Below, piece by piece: positions 27,419-37,102 of a stretch of DNA of 64,000 nucleotides. The notes under the pieces are model-generated. The model had not been told where the DNA came from, did not search any database, and saw only the letters and a program-made list of their open reading frames with translations. A program made the translations under genes and the position numbers. Source of the DNA: Roseiarcus sp963823165 (GTDB taxonomy: Bacteria; Pseudomonadota; Alphaproteobacteria; Rhizobiales; Beijerinckiaceae); the NCBI GenBank assembly GCA_963823165.1, contig CAWGKV010000034.1, positions 62,001 through 126,000 on the forward strand. Direction: 5' to 3'. Numbering within the stretch: the first letter of the stretch is position 1; each line of letters opens with the position of its first letter.

Positions 27419-29455
27419 ATGTCGAGCGACCCGCTGATGCAGCCCTTCACGCTCAAGCGGCTCGTCCTGCGCAACCGGCTGATGTCCACGGCGCACGAGC
27501 CCGCTTATACCGAGGACGGCATGCCGAAGGCGCGCTACCGGCTCTACCACGCCGAAAAGGCGAAGGGCGGCATCGCGCTGACCATGATCGGCGGGTCGTC
27601 GGTGGTCGCGCCGGACAGCCCGCAGGCGTTCGGCAACATCCTCCTCTACAAAGACGAGGTCGTGCGCTGGCTCAAGGAGCTCGCAGACGACGTGCACGGG
27701 CACGGCGCGGCGGTGATGATCCAGGTCACGCATCTCGGCCGCCGGACGAGCTGGAGCAAGGCCGATTGGCTGCCGGTGATCGCGCCCTCGTATGTGCGCG
27801 AGCCTGCGCACCGGGCGTTCCCGAAGGTGATGGAGGACTGGGATATCGCCCGGGTGATCGAGGCCTACGCGGACGGCGCCGAGCGGGTGAAGGCCGCCGG
27901 GCTCGACGGCATGGAGCTCGAGTGCTACGGGCACCTGATCGATCAGTTCTGGTCTCCCGCCACGAACAAGCGCGACGACCAATACGGCGGGTCGATCGAC
28001 AACCGCATGCGGTTCGGCCTCGAGGTCTTGAGCGCGATCCGCAAACGCGTGGGAGACGACTTCCTCGTCGGCGTGAGAATGGTGTGCGACGAGGACTGGG
28101 ACCGCGGCCTCTCCCGCGAGGAGGGCGTGTCGATCGCCAAGCGGCTTGCGGCCTCGGGGCTCATCGACTTCGTCAACGTGATCCGCGGCCATATCGACAC
28201 GGAGGAGGCGCTCTCCCACGTCATTCCCGGCATGGGAGCGCGATCCGCGCCCCACCTCGATTTCTCCGGCGAGATCCGCGCCGCCACGCGGATGCCGACG
28301 TTCCATGCGGCGCGCATCCAGGATGTGGCCACGGCGCGTCACGCGATCGAAAGCGGCAAGCTCGACATGGTCGGCATGACCCGCGCCCACCTCGCCGATC
28401 CGCATATCGCCCGCAAGGTCGCGGAGGGCCGCGAGCACGAAATCCGGCCCTGCGTCGGCATGGGTTATTGCATCGACTCGATCTATTCCGGCGAGGCGGT
28501 CTGCATCCACAATGCGGCGACCGGACGCGAGGCGACGATCCCGCACGTGATCGCGAGGAGCGCGGGGCCGAGGCGAAAGGTCGTCGTCGTCGGCGCCGGG
28601 CCGGCTGGGCTGGAGGCGGCGCGGGTCGCCGGCGAGCGCGGGCACGAGGTCGTCGTGTTCGAAGCCGCGGCCGAGCCCGGAGGGCAGGTGCGGATCGCCG
28701 CCGGCCTCAAGCGGCGGCGTGAAATTCTGGGCATCGTCGACTGGCGCCTGGCCGAATGCGCCCGGCTCGGCGTCGCCATCCGCTGCAACGCCTACGCCGA
28801 GGCCGCCGACGTTCTGGCCGAGAACGCGGACTTCGTCGTCGTCGCGACGGGCGGCGTGCCGAACATGAGCTTCCTCGACGCGGGGGAGGCCTACGCCACT
28901 TCGTCGTGGGACATCCTTACCGGCGCGGTCAAACCCGCGGGCAGAGTCCTCCTTTACGACGACAACGGGGCGCATCCCGGCATGACGGCGGCCGAGTTCA
29001 TCGCGGGCGCGGGCTCGAAGCTCGAAATCGTGACGCCCGAGCGCACGCTCGCTCCCGACGTCGGCGGGACCAACTACCCCGCCTATTTCCGCGCCCTGGC
29101 GCTCGCGGGCGCGACGATCGAAATCAATCTGCGGCTCGAGCGGCTCGAGCGGCGCGGCAACGCGGTTGCGGGCATCTTCTTCGATGAATACGGCAAGCGC
29201 CGTATCGTCAAAGAAGCGGACCAGATCGTCGTCGACCACGGCGCGGCCCCGGTCGACGACCTCTATTTCGAGCTCAAAGGCGGCTCCGTCAATCTCGGTG
29301 AGATCGACCACAAGGCCCTGCTCGCGAACCGGCCGCAGGAGGTCGCGCGCAATCCCGAAGGACGCTATCGTCTCTTCCGCATCGGCGACGCCGTCGCGAG
29401 CCGCAATATCCACGCCGCGGTTTACGACGCGGTCCGCCTGATGAAGGACATCTGA
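27419..29455 (+). CDS. Old-Yellow-Enzyme-type FMN/FAD oxidoreductase (2,4-dienoyl-CoA reductase / N-methylproline demethylase class)
   Basis: This protein is 678 residues. Residues 1-380 form the FMN TIM barrel (FTLKRLVLRNRLMSTAHEP, MIQVTHLGRR, RVKAAGLDGMELECYG, DQYGGSIDNRMRF). A Cys-bearing segment, RPCVGMGYC with a later VCIHN, marks the Fe-S region. The C-terminal part has the dinucleotide-binding motif VVVVGAGPAGLEAARVAG. The class includes stachydrine/N-methylproline demethylases as well as dienoyl-CoA reductases; the Fe-S segment followed by NAATGREATIPHV is closer to the demethylase-type members I recall. GGAGG lies 8 bases before the ATG. It is 14 bases upstream of an ornithine cyclodeaminase homologue, suggesting a two-step route for an N-methylated amino acid. 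Confidence 0.85.
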   Translation: MSSDPLMQPFTLKRLVLRNRLMSTAHEPAYTEDGMPKARYRLYHAEKAKGGIALTMIGGSSVVAPDSPQAFGNILLYKDEVVRWLKELADDVHGHGAAVMIQVTHLGRRTSWSKADWLPVIAPSYVREPAHRAFPKVMEDWDIARVIEAYADGAERVKAAGLDGMELECYGHLIDQFWSPATNKRDDQYGGSIDNRMRFGLEVLSAIRKRVGDDFLVGVRMVCDEDWDRGLSREEGVSIAKRLAASGLIDFVNVIRGHIDTEEALSHVIPGMGARSAPHLDFSGEIRAATRMPTFHAARIQDVATARHAIESGKLDMVGMTRAHLADPHIARKVAEGREHEIRPCVGMGYCIDSIYSGEAVCIHNAATGREATIPHVIARSAGPRRKVVVVGAGPAGLEAARVAGERGHEVVVFEAAAEPGGQVRIAAGLKRRREILGIVDWRLAECARLGVAIRCNAYAEAADVLAENADFVVVATGGVPNMSFLDAGEAYATSSWDILTGAVKPAGRVLLYDDNGAHPGMTAAEFIAGAGSKLEIVTPERTLAPDVGGTNYPAYFRALALAGATIEINLRLERLERRGNAVAGIFFDEYGKRRIVKEADQIVVDHGAAPVDDLYFELKGGSVNLGEIDHKALLANRPQEVARNPEGRYRLFRIGDAVASRNIHAAVYDAVRLMKDI

Positions 29456-29469
29456 ACGCGAGGATAGGC

Positions 29470-30456
29470 ATGCGCCTGATCGACGCGGAGGTTGTCGCCG
29501 GCGGCCTCGAGCCGCTGCGGCTCATCGAGGCGCTTCGCGCGGCGCATCGCGACGGCGGGATGGGCGAGGTCGAGCGGCTGTCGGTCGAGGCGCCGGGGAC
29601 GGCCGACGCCGCCCTGACCTGGCTCGCCTGGCATCCCGCGCGCGGCGTCGCCGTCAAGACGGCGACCGTATTTCCGGGCAACAGCCGTTCTGGCTCGGGC
29701 CCCAATATCCATTCGGTCGTCACTTTGTTCGACGCAACTGACGGCCGGCCGCTCGCCGCGATTCATGGCGAGAGCTTCACCCGGATGAAGACGGCGGCGG
29801 ATTCGGCGCTTGCTGCGGATTTGCTAGCAAGGGAGGACGCGGCGACGCTCGCCGTGCTGGGCGCCGGCGGACAGGCGAACACCCATATCCGCTTCCATCT
29901 TGCCGTCCGGCCCAAGCTTCGCCGGGTTCTGATCTGGAACCGAACTGCCGAAAGCGCGAAGCGGCTCGCCACGGAGTTGAGGGTCGAAGGGATCGACGCG
30001 AAGGCGCTCGCCGATCCCGAAGCGGCCGTGGGCGAGGCCGATATGGTCAGCTGCCTGACCGCCTCCGCCGATCCGGTGCTGCGCGGCGCCTGGCTTCGCG
30101 CGGGCGCGCATGTCGATCTCGTCGGCGGATTTACCCTCAGGATGCGCGAGAGCGACGACGACGTGGTGCGGCGCGGACGCCTCTTCGCCGACACTCTGCG
30201 CTTCACGCTCGGCGCATGCGGCGATTACGCGACGCCGATCGCGCGGGGCGTGATCGCGAAAGAAGCCGTCGAGGGCGATCTCTTCGATCTCTGCTCCGGC
30301 CGGATCGCGGGCAGGCGGTCGGCCGAAGAGATCACCGTGTTCAAGAACGGCGGCGGAGGCCATCTCGACCTGATCGTCGCGCGGGTGATCTGGGATCTTT
30401 GCGATGTGACCAACGGTTCGCCTTATATTAGCCCGCATTTGTCGAATAATAGATGA
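29470..30456 (+). CDS. Ornithine cyclodeaminase / mu-crystallin family protein
   Basis: This 328-residue Rossmann-fold enzyme belongs to the OCD/mu-crystallin family. Features are FTRMKTAADSALAADLLARE (substrate-binding Arg and Lys), the NAD motif AVLGAGGQANTHIRFHL, VSCLTASADPVLRG, DLVGGFTLRMRES and the FKNGGGGHLDL C-terminal block. Members include ketimine reductases, alanine dehydrogenases and true proline-forming cyclodeaminases. It lies 14 bases after the demethylase and is probably co-expressed with it, which favours a role in imino acid or N-methyl amino acid turnover. Confidence 0.87.
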   Translation: MRLIDAEVVAGGLEPLRLIEALRAAHRDGGMGEVERLSVEAPGTADAALTWLAWHPARGVAVKTATVFPGNSRSGSGPNIHSVVTLFDATDGRPLAAIHGESFTRMKTAADSALAADLLAREDAATLAVLGAGGQANTHIRFHLAVRPKLRRVLIWNRTAESAKRLATELRVEGIDAKALADPEAAVGEADMVSCLTASADPVLRGAWLRAGAHVDLVGGFTLRMRESDDDVVRRGRLFADTLRFTLGACGDYATPIARGVIAKEAVEGDLFDLCSGRIAGRRSAEEITVFKNGGGGHLDLIVARVIWDLCDVTNGSPYISPHLSNNR

Positions 30457-30874
30457 ATTCGTGGCGCTCAGGTTCGATTGTGGCCGCCGATTGAAGCTTC
30501 GGCTTCGCGGTTCGGTCTTATGGTTGACGCTTGGCTGCTTGTTTATCGCGAACTTGGCGACGCACTTGGCCTCTGCGCCATTGCTGTGGAAGCAGTTACG
30601 GACAGATGAACCGGCAAGAACGCCGGTAAGCGAGTGGCTTCTTCTTCAGTCACATCTTCCCGATTCAGCTTGAACGCGTCACGGTAATCGCCGGTCGACC
30701 AAAGACTACAAGTGTAAAAACTGCCTTGCCCAAGAGGAGTTTCTTGCACGAGCCATAACTCCAGATCACATTTGTAGTCGAATCCGCGTTGGACAATAGC
30801 ATTCCAGTTGCGTCGCGAGCTGACGTCAGTTCGTGGCGTTTGACGGTGCGAATCACGATCGGAGGAGTACGAAG
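30457..30874. other. Intergenic stretch upstream of the kelch protein gene
   Basis: No gene is supported here. A 70-codon frame at 30,461-30,673 has a hydrophobic patch but no ribosome-binding site or recognised family, so I leave it out. The stretch is less GC-rich than its surroundings and must hold the promoter of the downstream secreted protein, whose GGAGGA site is at 30,861. Confidence 0.4.
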
Positions 30875-32560
30875 ATGTTCAGGAAAGGCAAGAGTCTCAT
30901 TTTGGCCGCTGCGCTGCTTGCGGGAACCTCGCTCGGAGCGATGGCCGGGACGGTCACCGCGGTGACGAATTTTCCGTACGACGGCGTCATTTACGGGTTC
31001 CTGCTTACCGACGGCAGCCTTCTCTTTCAGGGCGGCTTGCTGCAGGATTTCTACCGCTTCAAACCGGACAAGACCGGCAGCTATGTGAACGGCACCTTAT
31101 ATCCCGCCGCAGCCCTGCCGCCGAACTACATTCCCTACGCGACTTCGGGCGGCGTCTTGCCTGACGGGCGCGTTCTCCTCATTGGCGGGGAGTATCTGCT
31201 GGGGTCGAACAACAACCTCTACTTCGCGTTCACAAACAAGATGGCGATCTACGATCCGATAAAGGATACCTGGACGATGGTCGCGCCGCCTTCCGGTCCT
31301 GATTGGGCTTTCATTGGCGATTCGCCGTGGACGCTCCTTCCCAACGGGCATCTGTTGCTCGGGGAGAAGTTTACCAAAGCTATGGCCGAGTTCGATCCCA
31401 CAACCATGACCTGGACCAACGTCTCCAGCCACGCCAAGGATGACCGCTTCGCCGAGGAAGGCCTTACCCTGCTGCCGGACGGATCGGTCTTGACGGTGAA
31501 CATGACCGATTATCCCTATGCGCAACGGTACGTCCCGAATTCCGATCCGTCGAAGTCGACGTGGGTTAACGCGGGGTCGACGCCGGCCAGACTGCCGGCC
31601 ACGGACAACAACGGGGCAAAGAACATCATTTACGACAACGGCATGAGAGTCTATCATCCGCCCGGCGAGATCGGCCCGGGGATGCTCCGGCCGGACGGCA
31701 CGGTATTCTACACCGGCGCGGCATGCGACGTACCGGGCCCGAGAACGGATCCGAATGCCTGCGTGACCTACCAGCCGGTCGCCCACACCGCGATCTATGA
31801 CACGAAGACCGGGACCTGGACGGCTGGCCCGAACTTCCCCACCCATCAGGGCGCGGGCGATACCTTCGCCAACCTGCTGCCGAACGGGAATGTCCTTGTT
31901 CAAACCAATCCGCCCGGAACGAACGCAGATCAGCTCGCTCGCGTCAACGCACGCTACCAGAGCATCCGCAGCGGCGCGATGCGTTTGATCGGCGCCGGAG
32001 CGCAAGCGCCGACCGCAGCGCCGCAATCGTGTCCGTATGGCCTCTATCGGTTCTACGAGTTCGACGGCACGAAACTCATCCACGAGCCGGAGGCCACCTA
32101 CTGCGGCCAGCCGAGCACGCTGCTCTTGCCGACCGGCCAAGTGATGCTGAACCTTGACCACGTCTATACGTCCTCGGGCATGTATCAGCCCGCATGGAGG
32201 CCGACGATCACGAAGTTCATTTACTCGAACAACGTCAATCCGGGCGGGAAGTACCGGATCTTTGGCACGCAGTTCAATGGCCTCTCGCAGGCGAATGCGT
32301 TCGGCGACGAATTCCAGGTCGCCACCAACTTTCCGCTGGTGCGCATCACCAATACCGCAACCGGCGACGTGACGTACGCGCGCACCTATAACTTCAGCAC
32401 GACCGGCGTGGCGACCGGCTCCGCCATTGTTTCAACCTCGTTCGACGTGCCCACAAATATCGAGACGGGCGACAGCACGCTCGAGGTGGTCGCCAACGGT
32501 ATCCCATCCATGCCGATCCCCATCACTGTAGCGCCAGGGGGGGCGTTGACTCAGAACTGA
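30875..32560 (+). CDS. Secreted kelch-repeat beta-propeller protein
   Basis: This 561-residue protein begins with a clear signal peptide (MFRKGKSLILAAALLAGTSL, cleavage near AMAG). Several kelch-like blades follow, each with a LLPDG/VLPDG turn and a later W-T pair (GGVLPDGRVLLIGGEY, WTLLPNGHLLLGE, LTLLPDGSVLTVN, FANLLPNGNVLVQ). The C-terminal region (about 440-550) looks like an Ig-like galactose-oxidase C-domain (RPTITKFIYSNNVNPGG). I did not find the Tyr-Cys cofactor signature of galactose oxidase, so it may be non-catalytic. GGAGGA lies 8 bases before the ATG. It appears to be a single-gene unit. Confidence 0.82.
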   Translation: MFRKGKSLILAAALLAGTSLGAMAGTVTAVTNFPYDGVIYGFLLTDGSLLFQGGLLQDFYRFKPDKTGSYVNGTLYPAAALPPNYIPYATSGGVLPDGRVLLIGGEYLLGSNNNLYFAFTNKMAIYDPIKDTWTMVAPPSGPDWAFIGDSPWTLLPNGHLLLGEKFTKAMAEFDPTTMTWTNVSSHAKDDRFAEEGLTLLPDGSVLTVNMTDYPYAQRYVPNSDPSKSTWVNAGSTPARLPATDNNGAKNIIYDNGMRVYHPPGEIGPGMLRPDGTVFYTGAACDVPGPRTDPNACVTYQPVAHTAIYDTKTGTWTAGPNFPTHQGAGDTFANLLPNGNVLVQTNPPGTNADQLARVNARYQSIRSGAMRLIGAGAQAPTAAPQSCPYGLYRFYEFDGTKLIHEPEATYCGQPSTLLLPTGQVMLNLDHVYTSSGMYQPAWRPTITKFIYSNNVNPGGKYRIFGTQFNGLSQANAFGDEFQVATNFPLVRITNTATGDVTYARTYNFSTTGVATGSAIVSTSFDVPTNIETGDSTLEVVANGIPSMPIPITVAPGGALTQN

Positions 32561-32799
32561 GCTTCGCAAGGCGTCCGCCGCGTAACCGAAGTCGGGCCGC
32601 GCGGCGGATGCGGACTGAACACGCTGTCGCGCGCGAACGAGTCGACCGCGCTCGCGCCTGACCGCGTCGAGGAAGACCGTCATCTCGGCGGGCGCCTTTA
32701 CGTGAAGAACCCGCTTTGAAGCCGTCATGTCCGCGACAAGCCGCCGGCGCATCGGCGTCGGATGGCGAAGGCGAAGCTCGCGGATCCGGCCACCTTTGT

Positions 32800-33129
32800 T
32801 CAATTGGCCGAGTAGCCGCCGGGGCAATCGCCCAGGCCGTTCAGGCAGCGATCGGAGCCGGAGGCTTGCGGCGGCGATTCCGGCGGCGAAGCAGCGTGGT
32901 CTTGCCCAGACCTTAGGGCCGGAGCGGGACTGTTGTCGAACGTCGCCGGGATGACCGTACGGCCTGGGATTGGACCCAGCGGCGAATTGCACCCGCAAGG
33001 CGCTCCTTCGGGAACGGGGGAATCCGAAGCGTAGCCGCACCAGAACCACGGCGTCTGACAGACAAGCGGCGCCTGCGCTTCGGCTGGTCCCGAGAGCAAC
33101 AAGAGAGCGGGAAGGACGACCCGTTTCAT
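32800..33129 (-). CDS. Small secreted Cys-containing protein
   Basis: This 109-residue protein has a signal peptide (MKRVVLPALLLLSGPAEAQA) and a Cys- and Pro-rich mature part (CQTPWFWCGYASDSPVPEG, APCGCNSP, and a late DRCLNGLGDC pair). I recognise no family. Its ATG overlaps the stop of the metallopeptidase gene (ATGA), so the two are translationally coupled. The six Cys residues after the signal peptide could form disulfides in the periplasm. Confidence 0.65.
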   Translation of the reverse strand: MKRVVLPALLLLSGPAEAQAPLVCQTPWFWCGYASDSPVPEGAPCGCNSPLGPIPGRTVIPATFDNSPAPALRSGQDHAASPPESPPQASGSDRCLNGLGDCPGGYSAN

Positions 33130-33809
33130 AGCTCTCCCACCCGCAGCGCTGCGATCCGCGCCGCGTCGGCGACGTCGAGACCGGACGCGCCCAGGTCGTA
33201 CCCGACTTCCATGGCCGCCACACGTTGCTCGGGAGCGCCATGGTGGAACGGGCTGTTGAAATTGTAGTCGCCCCTCGCAAACAGGCTCGCGGCGAACGCC
33301 GACATCCGCTCCTTCGCGTGGACGCGCGTCATCCCCATGTACACGCCCGCGAGACAGTCGGCGTGAAGCTCGAACAGAACCGGGGTCGGCCCGTCGAGCA
33401 GTGGCGCGTAGTCATTCTGCATCTGATAGATATGGCCGCATTCGTGCGCGCAGATTCCGGCGACCGCGACCCCGCCCCATTGCTTCGTCAGCTCGGATTC
33501 GACCAGATTGAGGCCGAGGAACACGGTTCCCGTGGTGCCGGGGACGACGGTCGCGGACGAAGCGAAAGCGTTCGGCCTCTCGTCGTAGACGTATTTGAAG
33601 CCCGGGTTGATCGCGAAGACGCCGATGATCTTTCGCAGTTCTGCGATCAACGCGCGGTCAAGATCGGGATTTCCGGAGGTCGAGAAGGTTTCAGCCAGCG
33701 GAACATCGGGGCGCGAGCAGCAGAAACCCAGCGGACGGGACGCCGCGGGGCCGGCGAGGACCGAGGCGCAAGCAGCCAGAAACGTTCGCCTCGAGCAAAC
33801 ACTGCACAA
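33126..33809 (-). CDS. Tat-exported zinc metallopeptidase-like protein
   Basis: This 227-residue protein opens with a twin-arginine-type signal (CSRRTFLAACASVLAGPAA). The core has an HExxH zinc site in GICAHECGHIYQMQ (about residue 118), and a downstream ELHADCLAGVYMG segment that would supply the third ligand, as in M48-like and related gluzincins. The protein is short, a bare catalytic domain. It shares an overlapping stop/start with the small Cys-rich secreted protein, which may be its substrate, inhibitor or partner. Confidence 0.78.
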   Translation of the reverse strand: MCSVCSRRTFLAACASVLAGPAASRPLGFCCSRPDVPLAETFSTSGNPDLDRALIAELRKIIGVFAINPGFKYVYDERPNAFASSATVVPGTTGTVFLGLNLVESELTKQWGGVAVAGICAHECGHIYQMQNDYAPLLDGPTPVLFELHADCLAGVYMGMTRVHAKERMSAFAASLFARGDYNFNSPFHHGAPEQRVAAMEVGYDLGASGLDVADAARIAALRVGEL

Positions 33810-33973
33810 GAGCTGTTTCTCCCCGACTGGAATACGAACTGACCTCCTGGAAAGCTCTCGAGACGTTCACGCCTGAAAGGACCAATTCGCGATTGGAAAG
33901 CGAATTTGCGGCTACAACGCGGCGATAAAGGAAAAGGTTGCGGACAGGCTGCAAGGTCCCCACCCTCGGCCGT

Positions 33974-34150
33974 TCAAAAACCTTCCGCCCGTAGAAAGAG
34001 CGCGCCGTTGGCCGGGATGGCGATCGCGGCGGAGTAGGCGAAACCATCCATCGCGCCGTCGTCCGCATGGACCGCCCCGCCGTTGCCGATTGCGGAAGGA
34101 TTGGGAAAGCCGTCGTAAAAGTCGGAATTGGAGACTTCGATCCACCTGCC
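33974..34150 (-). pseudogene. C-terminal remnant of a glycogen-branching-enzyme-type gene
   Basis: The frame encodes GRWIEVSNSDFYDG, then AIGNGGAVHADDGAMDG and a final IPANGALFLRAEGF. This matches the C-terminal beta-sandwich of GlgB-type enzymes (GRWREVLNTDS, GNGGAVHA, PP.ALxLR). The catalytic barrel is absent and the upstream sequence is unrelated, so only about 58 residues of the old gene survive. Confidence 0.6.
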
Positions 34151-34284
34151 GCTTTGCCTGCGAAGCGGGGTCAAGATTAAATCGATGGAGGGCCGCGCGG
34201 CCCGAGGAGCGTGCTCGCGGATTCGATCGTTGGCCAAAAACGCTGTTAACTTGCCCTTATCTCAGCCGCGGCACGATTTGAGAC

Positions 34285-35772
34285 ATGTCGCTCGCCTTGC
34301 CGCTCGCCGCCCCTTCCGCCAGCGCGGCAACCTCCGCCGCGCGCGTGTCGGGCCTCGTTCTCGCGCTGATCGCGGTCTGGTTGTTCGCGCAATCTGCCTT
34401 CTCCCTGGGGGTGCTCGGCGACGGGGACACCTGGACGCATCTGGCGACCGGCAATTGGATTCTCGCGCACCGCGCCGTCCCGCACGCCGATCCATTCAGC
34501 CATTCGATGCCGGGCGCGCCGTGGACGGCGCACGAGTGGCTGTCCGAGATCTTCTTGGCCGCCGCCTTCCGCGCCGGCGGATGGAGCGGCGTCGCCCTTC
34601 TGACCGCCGCCGCCGCGGCGGGCGCGGCGCTGATCATGGGGCTCAGGGTCGCGCGCGACTTGTCCGGCGCGGCGCTCGGGGTCGCGGTCGCGCTCGGCGT
34701 CGCGCTTTGGCTGCCCAATCTGCTCGCGCGCCCGCATGTGCTGGCGCTGCCCATCGTCGCGGCATGGACCGTCGGGCTCGTGGAAGCGCGCGACCGGAAC
34801 GCCGCGCCGCCGCTCCTGCTCGCGCCGCTGATGACCCTGTGGTCGAACATGCACGGCGGCTTCGTTTTCGGCCTCGCGCTGATCGGGCCGTTCGCATTCG
34901 AGGCCGTCGCCGCGGCCCCGCGAGGGGCGCGGATTGCGGTCCTGCGAGCCTGGGCGCTGTTCGGCCTCGCGGCGATCGGCGCCGCGCTCGTCAACCCTTA
35001 TGGCGTCGAGGCGCTGATCTTTCCGTTCCGGCTGATGAGCATGGAGAACCTGTCGAGCATCAGCGAATGGCGACCGGAGGACTTCGGCCATGTCGGGCCG
35101 ATGGAGATCGCGCTGATCCTCCTCCTCGGCTTTGCGCTGACAAGGCCGCTGGCGACGCCGCCGATCCGCGCCGCGCTGGTCGCCGGCCTCGTCGCCATGG
35201 CGCTCGAACATGCGCGCCATGCGCAGCTCCTGGGCCTCCTCGCGCCGATGCTGCTCGCAAGTCCAATCGCCGAGGCGATCGGGGTCGCGCCGCAGCGCGA
35301 GTCGAGGCAGAGTGTCGCGCGCGTCGCTCTTGCCGGAAGCCTCGCAGCGGCGATGGCGCTTGGGTTGCTGCGGGTCGCCGACCCGATCGTGCGCGGCGAC
35401 GGGCGAGTGGCGCCGATTTCGGCGCTGGCCGCCATTTCCCCCGGGCTGCGCGCGATGCCCGTGCTCAACGGATATGGTTTCGGCGGCTATCTGATCTGGT
35501 CGGGCGTGCGTCCATTCATCGACGGCCGCGCCGACATGTACGGCGACGCCATGATCGGCCTCTATCGCAAGCTGGACGCCGGAGACCCGGCGACGGTGGA
35601 GGACACGCTCAGCCGCTACCGGATCGCCTGGACGATCTTTCCTCCGGACTCGCAGATCGTGGCGACGCTTGACCGCGAGCCGGGCTGGCGGCGCCTCTAC
35701 GCGGACAAGGTCGCCGTGGTGCACGTGCGGCAGGGCGCGGCGCCGGCGGTCGAGGAAGCGCTCGGCGAGTAA
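34285..35772 (+). CDS. Polytopic membrane protein, possibly GT-C-type
   Basis: This 495-residue protein has about ten hydrophobic spans and a final soluble portion of about 90 residues. The first periplasmic loop contains GVLGDGDTWTHLATGNWI and HEWLSE, an acidic loop reminiscent of GT-C glycosyltransferases such as those acting on polyprenyl-phosphate sugars. NGYGFGGYLIW and RPFIDGRADMYG follow near the C-terminus. I do not recognise a specific family, and the transferase idea is inference. It lies between the glgB-like remnant and the convergent acyltransferase. Confidence 0.7.
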   Translation: MSLALPLAAPSASAATSAARVSGLVLALIAVWLFAQSAFSLGVLGDGDTWTHLATGNWILAHRAVPHADPFSHSMPGAPWTAHEWLSEIFLAAAFRAGGWSGVALLTAAAAAGAALIMGLRVARDLSGAALGVAVALGVALWLPNLLARPHVLALPIVAAWTVGLVEARDRNAAPPLLLAPLMTLWSNMHGGFVFGLALIGPFAFEAVAAAPRGARIAVLRAWALFGLAAIGAALVNPYGVEALIFPFRLMSMENLSSISEWRPEDFGHVGPMEIALILLLGFALTRPLATPPIRAALVAGLVAMALEHARHAQLLGLLAPMLLASPIAEAIGVAPQRESRQSVARVALAGSLAAAMALGLLRVADPIVRGDGRVAPISALAAISPGLRAMPVLNGYGFGGYLIWSGVRPFIDGRADMYGDAMIGLYRKLDAGDPATVEDTLSRYRIAWTIFPPDSQIVATLDREPGWRRLYADKVAVVHVRQGAAPAVEEALGE

Positions 35773-35923
35773 CTGGCATAGGCGGTCCCCGGACACCGCC
35801 TGGACGCTCGGTCGCCTTGACGAAGCCCGCAACATGAGACAGCTGGTCCCAGCGGCCGCCTGAATACGCCGACTTTCCCGCCACGCGACGCAGCGGGTTC
35901 AAGATCGTCTCGCCGCCGTTCAT

Positions 35924-37102
35924 TCAGGCCCGCACGTCCACCACGGCCATTCGCTCGCTGGAGTCGCAGCGGGCCCCGCAAAAGAAGGGTACGGCGATCC
36001 TTCGTCCAAATGCAATCGCGGGCTTCTCGACGACGCGCGCCAGCACCGCGGCAAAGGCGAATGTCGCAGCGAAGGCGGCGGCGAACGCCGGCGGTCCGTA
36101 TCCGAATCTCGAACCAAACAGATCGATCATCGGCATGTGAACGAGATAGACGCCGAAGCTGAGTTCGCCGACGCGGCGCAGAAGACCCGCGCGCATGATC
36201 CGCGACAGCCAGGTTCCAGGGTGCAGGATTCCATAGACGAGGCCGCCGACGACCAAGGGAGCGAACGGGAACACCCCGTCGTAGTAGGCCTGCCAAGCCG
36301 CCCCGTCCGAGAACTCACTCATCCCCATATCGAGTCCCATATCGAGTCGGAAGATCGCGTCATGGATGAACGGGACGGCGATCACGCTGAGCCCCAGCGC
36401 CAAATAGGCGACAGCGGCTCCGACGGCGGGGAAGACGATGCGGCCGTTGTGCAGCAGCGCATAGAGCACGACGCCGCCGATGAAGGAGTTGGCGTAGTGA
36501 TGAAAGCCGAGCGTCATCCAGGCTCCAACTGGCGCGTCGATGCGCCGGGCGAGAAAGATCCCGGCGCACCAGGCGAGATACGCGAAGATCGCCGCCCCAG
36601 CGCCGAGGGAAGATTTTGTGACGCGCAGCGCCATCGCCAGGACGACGGGCAGATAGAGATAGAACGTCAATTCGACGGGGATCGTCCACAACGCCCCCGG
36701 CGCCGCGCCGAGCGTGACGGAGGATCGAAGCGCCTCCACATACGTCGCCGAAGGCTGAAAATATGCAAGGCTCCGCCACCAGCAAAGCGTGACGACGACG
36801 GTCAGCAAGGGGAAGATGCGAAAGATCCGGTTGATCGCGTAATCCCCGACCACTCGCAGCGATCCGGCCCCCCGCCGCCACGCGTTCGTCAGGGAATGCG
36901 ACAACAGGAACGAGGACAGGAAGAAAAACAGCATCACGGCGAGCTGCCCGGAATATTTGAAGATGGGGAGCGCTGGCAGAAGTCCGATGTATTGGTAGTG
37001 CGCGAGCATCACCGTCAGGGCTGCGCAGCCTCTGAGCGCGGTGAAGCGCTCGTCGATCCGAAGCTTCCAGGCCGGGCCGGCCGACGGCGCTGATTGCGGC
37101 AT
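35924..37102 (-). CDS. Acyltransferase-3 family membrane protein
   Basis: This 392-residue protein is an acyltransferase-3 (OafA/NodX-type) enzyme with about ten membrane helices that O-acylates surface polysaccharides or lipids. The N-terminal ERFTALRGCAALTVMLAHY carries the family's R-x(10)-H pattern; FFFLSSFLLSHSL and YAINRIFRIFPLL follow, and the late GELSFGVYLVHMPMIDLF is the conserved last-helix motif. No SGNH domain is fused. The substrate is unknown. Confidence 0.88.
   Translation of the reverse strand: MPQSAPSAGPAWKLRIDERFTALRGCAALTVMLAHYQYIGLLPALPIFKYSGQLAVMLFFFLSSFLLSHSLTNAWRRGAGSLRVVGDYAINRIFRIFPLLTVVVTLCWWRSLAYFQPSATYVEALRSSVTLGAAPGALWTIPVELTFYLYLPVVLAMALRVTKSSLGAGAAIFAYLAWCAGIFLARRIDAPVGAWMTLGFHHYANSFIGGVVLYALLHNGRIVFPAVGAAVAYLALGLSVIAVPFIHDAIFRLDMGLDMGMSEFSDGAAWQAYYDGVFPFAPLVVGGLVYGILHPGTWLSRIMRAGLLRRVGELSFGVYLVHMPMIDLFGSRFGYGPPAFAAAFAATFAFAAVLARVVEKPAIAFGRRIAVPFFCGARCDSSERMAVVDVRA

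Noticed and set aside
30461..30673. A 70-codon frame with a hydrophobic patch upstream of the kelch gene
   Set aside because: It starts with GTG, lacks a ribosome-binding site and matches no family that I know.
34246..35835. Long open frame of 529 codons antisense to the polytopic membrane protein
   Set aside because: It is Arg/Asp/Gly-rich without any motif and mirrors the GC-rich coding strand; the plus-strand protein has clear membrane helices.
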